Shown here piece by piece: positions 13,774 through 14,417 of a DNA stretch of 14,417 nt. Where the stretch lies: positions 1 through 14,417 of the forward strand of contig SKJD01000074.1 of NCBI GenBank assembly GCA_007116095.1, read 5' to 3'. How positions within the stretch are numbered: position 1 is the first letter of the stretch; each line of letters begins with the position of its first letter. This DNA comes from Candidatus Hydrogenedentota bacterium. Its GTDB lineage: Bacteria > Hydrogenedentota > Hydrogenedentia > Hydrogenedentales > SCBR16-9. Made by a program: the position numbers and the translations under genes. The notes below the pieces were generated by a model. It saw nothing but the letters and a program-made list of their open reading frames with translations, made no database searches and was not told the DNA's origin.

Positions 13774-14417
13774 CAGTATTCCACCTTTTCCCCTCGTGAC
13801 AGCCGCAGGCTGATGAGCGTCGCCATAAAGACGAGTACAAAGAGCAACACGGCCACGGCCGAGCCATACCCGACATTGTATTCCGAGAAAACTTTCTGGT
13901 AGAGGAGCGTCGCCAGGACATGCGAGTCCCGGGTGGGCATCTGGTTCTCCATCACCCAGATCGGGTCGAAGAATTTCAGACTGAGAATCACCAGAAAGAC
14001 GATCCCCACCGACAAGACCTCGCGGATCAGTGGCACGGTGATCATGTAGAACTGCTGGAAGCCGGTGGCCCCTTCCAGGCGCGCCACTTCGTAGTAGGTT
14101 TCGGGAATCCCGCCCATCGCCGCCAGGAAAAGCACCATGAAGAATCCCGTCATCGCCCAGACCATCATCGGAACGAGTGAATAAATCAGGTTACTGGAGT
14201 CGATGAAGGCGAACGGCAGTTCCCACTGCGGCCAGGTGAAGCCCCAGCCGTACATCGTGTTCTGAAATCCAATCAGGGCGCCGTTGATGACGCCGAAATC
14301 AGTCACGCTGTAGAGCAAGACCCATAACAGGGCGATAGCCACCTGGGCAATGACATTGGGGAAGAAAAACGCCACCCGGTAGACTTTCGCGCCGCGCACC
14401 TTACGGTGGAGCAACGC
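13773..14417 (-). CDS. Sugar ABC transporter permease, MalF-like (5' end outside window)
   Basis: C-terminal 214 residues of the partner permease of the importer. The frame is open to the window edge: the codon before the TTG at 14414 is still coding, so no start is visible. Seen: FFFPNVIAQVAIALLWVLLY as the pattern opening the conserved permease domain, several further membrane segments, and an EAA loop reading YYEVARLEGATGFQQFYMI followed by VPLIREVL. The tail with QMPTRDSHVLATLLYQ and a final helix ending in RGEKVEY is typical of MalF/UgpA-type subunits. Upstream of 14417 a solute-binding protein gene would be expected. Together with the downstream MalG-like gene it probably imports a sugar or oligosaccharide; a link with the glycosidase at 3662-5428 is possible but unproven. 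Confidence 0.93.
   Translation of the reverse strand, partial: ALLHRKVRGAKVYRVAFFFPNVIAQVAIALLWVLLYSVTDFGVINGALIGFQNTMYGWGFTWPQWELPFAFIDSSNLIYSLVPMMVWAMTGFFMVLFLAAMGGIPETYYEVARLEGATGFQQFYMITVPLIREVLSVGIVFLVILSLKFFDPIWVMENQMPTRDSHVLATLLYQKVFSEYNVGYGSAVAVLLFVLVFMATLISLRLSRGEKVEY

Overview
This window reads as chromosomal DNA of a Gram-negative-type, free-living heterotrophic bacterium. It encodes a TolC-type outer-membrane protein and a phosphatidylethanolamine pathway (Psd, PssA), both expected of a diderm. It also has a DUF1559-type pseudopilin, a DUF1573 secreted protein, a PhoPQ-activated-pathogenicity-related (PqaA-type) protein, a secreted clan GH-A glycosidase and a sugar ABC importer. 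That mix is typical of the Planctomycetes / Verrucomicrobia / Lentisphaerae / Hydrogenedentes range. This assignment is inferred from gene content; no rRNA or other phylogenetic marker is present to confirm it.

Layout. (1) 1-1204, minus: 5' part of a TolC-family outer-membrane factor, cut by the window edge. (2) 1205-2206: a kilobase without an intact gene, holding a nested-hairpin GC-rich segment, the last 43 codons of an ISL3-like transposase, and an AT-rich leader. (3) 2207-3292, plus: pseudopilin-like DUF1559 protein. (4) 3293-3661: spacer with three successive strong hairpins. (5) 3662-5428, plus: secreted two-domain glycosidase. (6) 5606-7982, plus: tightly packed radC-psd-pssA operon. 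(7) 8120-8225: degenerate intergenic repeat lying in the convergent gap. (8) 8242-9597, minus: AI-2E-family permease with an acidic insert. (9) 9925-10944, plus: DUF1573 protein, then a terminator-like hairpin, then 11042-12592, plus: PqaA-type alpha/beta hydrolase. (10) 12844-14417, minus: two sugar ABC permeases overlapping by one base, the upstream one truncated by the window end.

How the genes fit together. psd and pssA carry out consecutive steps of phosphatidylethanolamine synthesis (CDP-diacylglycerol plus serine gives phosphatidylserine, then decarboxylation), and radC is translationally coupled in front of them. The glycosidase and the ABC permeases point to polysaccharide or oligosaccharide breakdown and uptake, but they are about 7 kb apart on opposite strands, so a shared pathway is only an inference. 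I found no convincing new defence or mobile system. The most unusual material is non-coding: the transposon remnant fused to a nested-hairpin repeat, the triple-hairpin spacer, and the intergenic repeat downstream of pssA. Among proteins, the glycosidase of unassigned family and the acidic insert in the AI-2E permease are most worth a second look.
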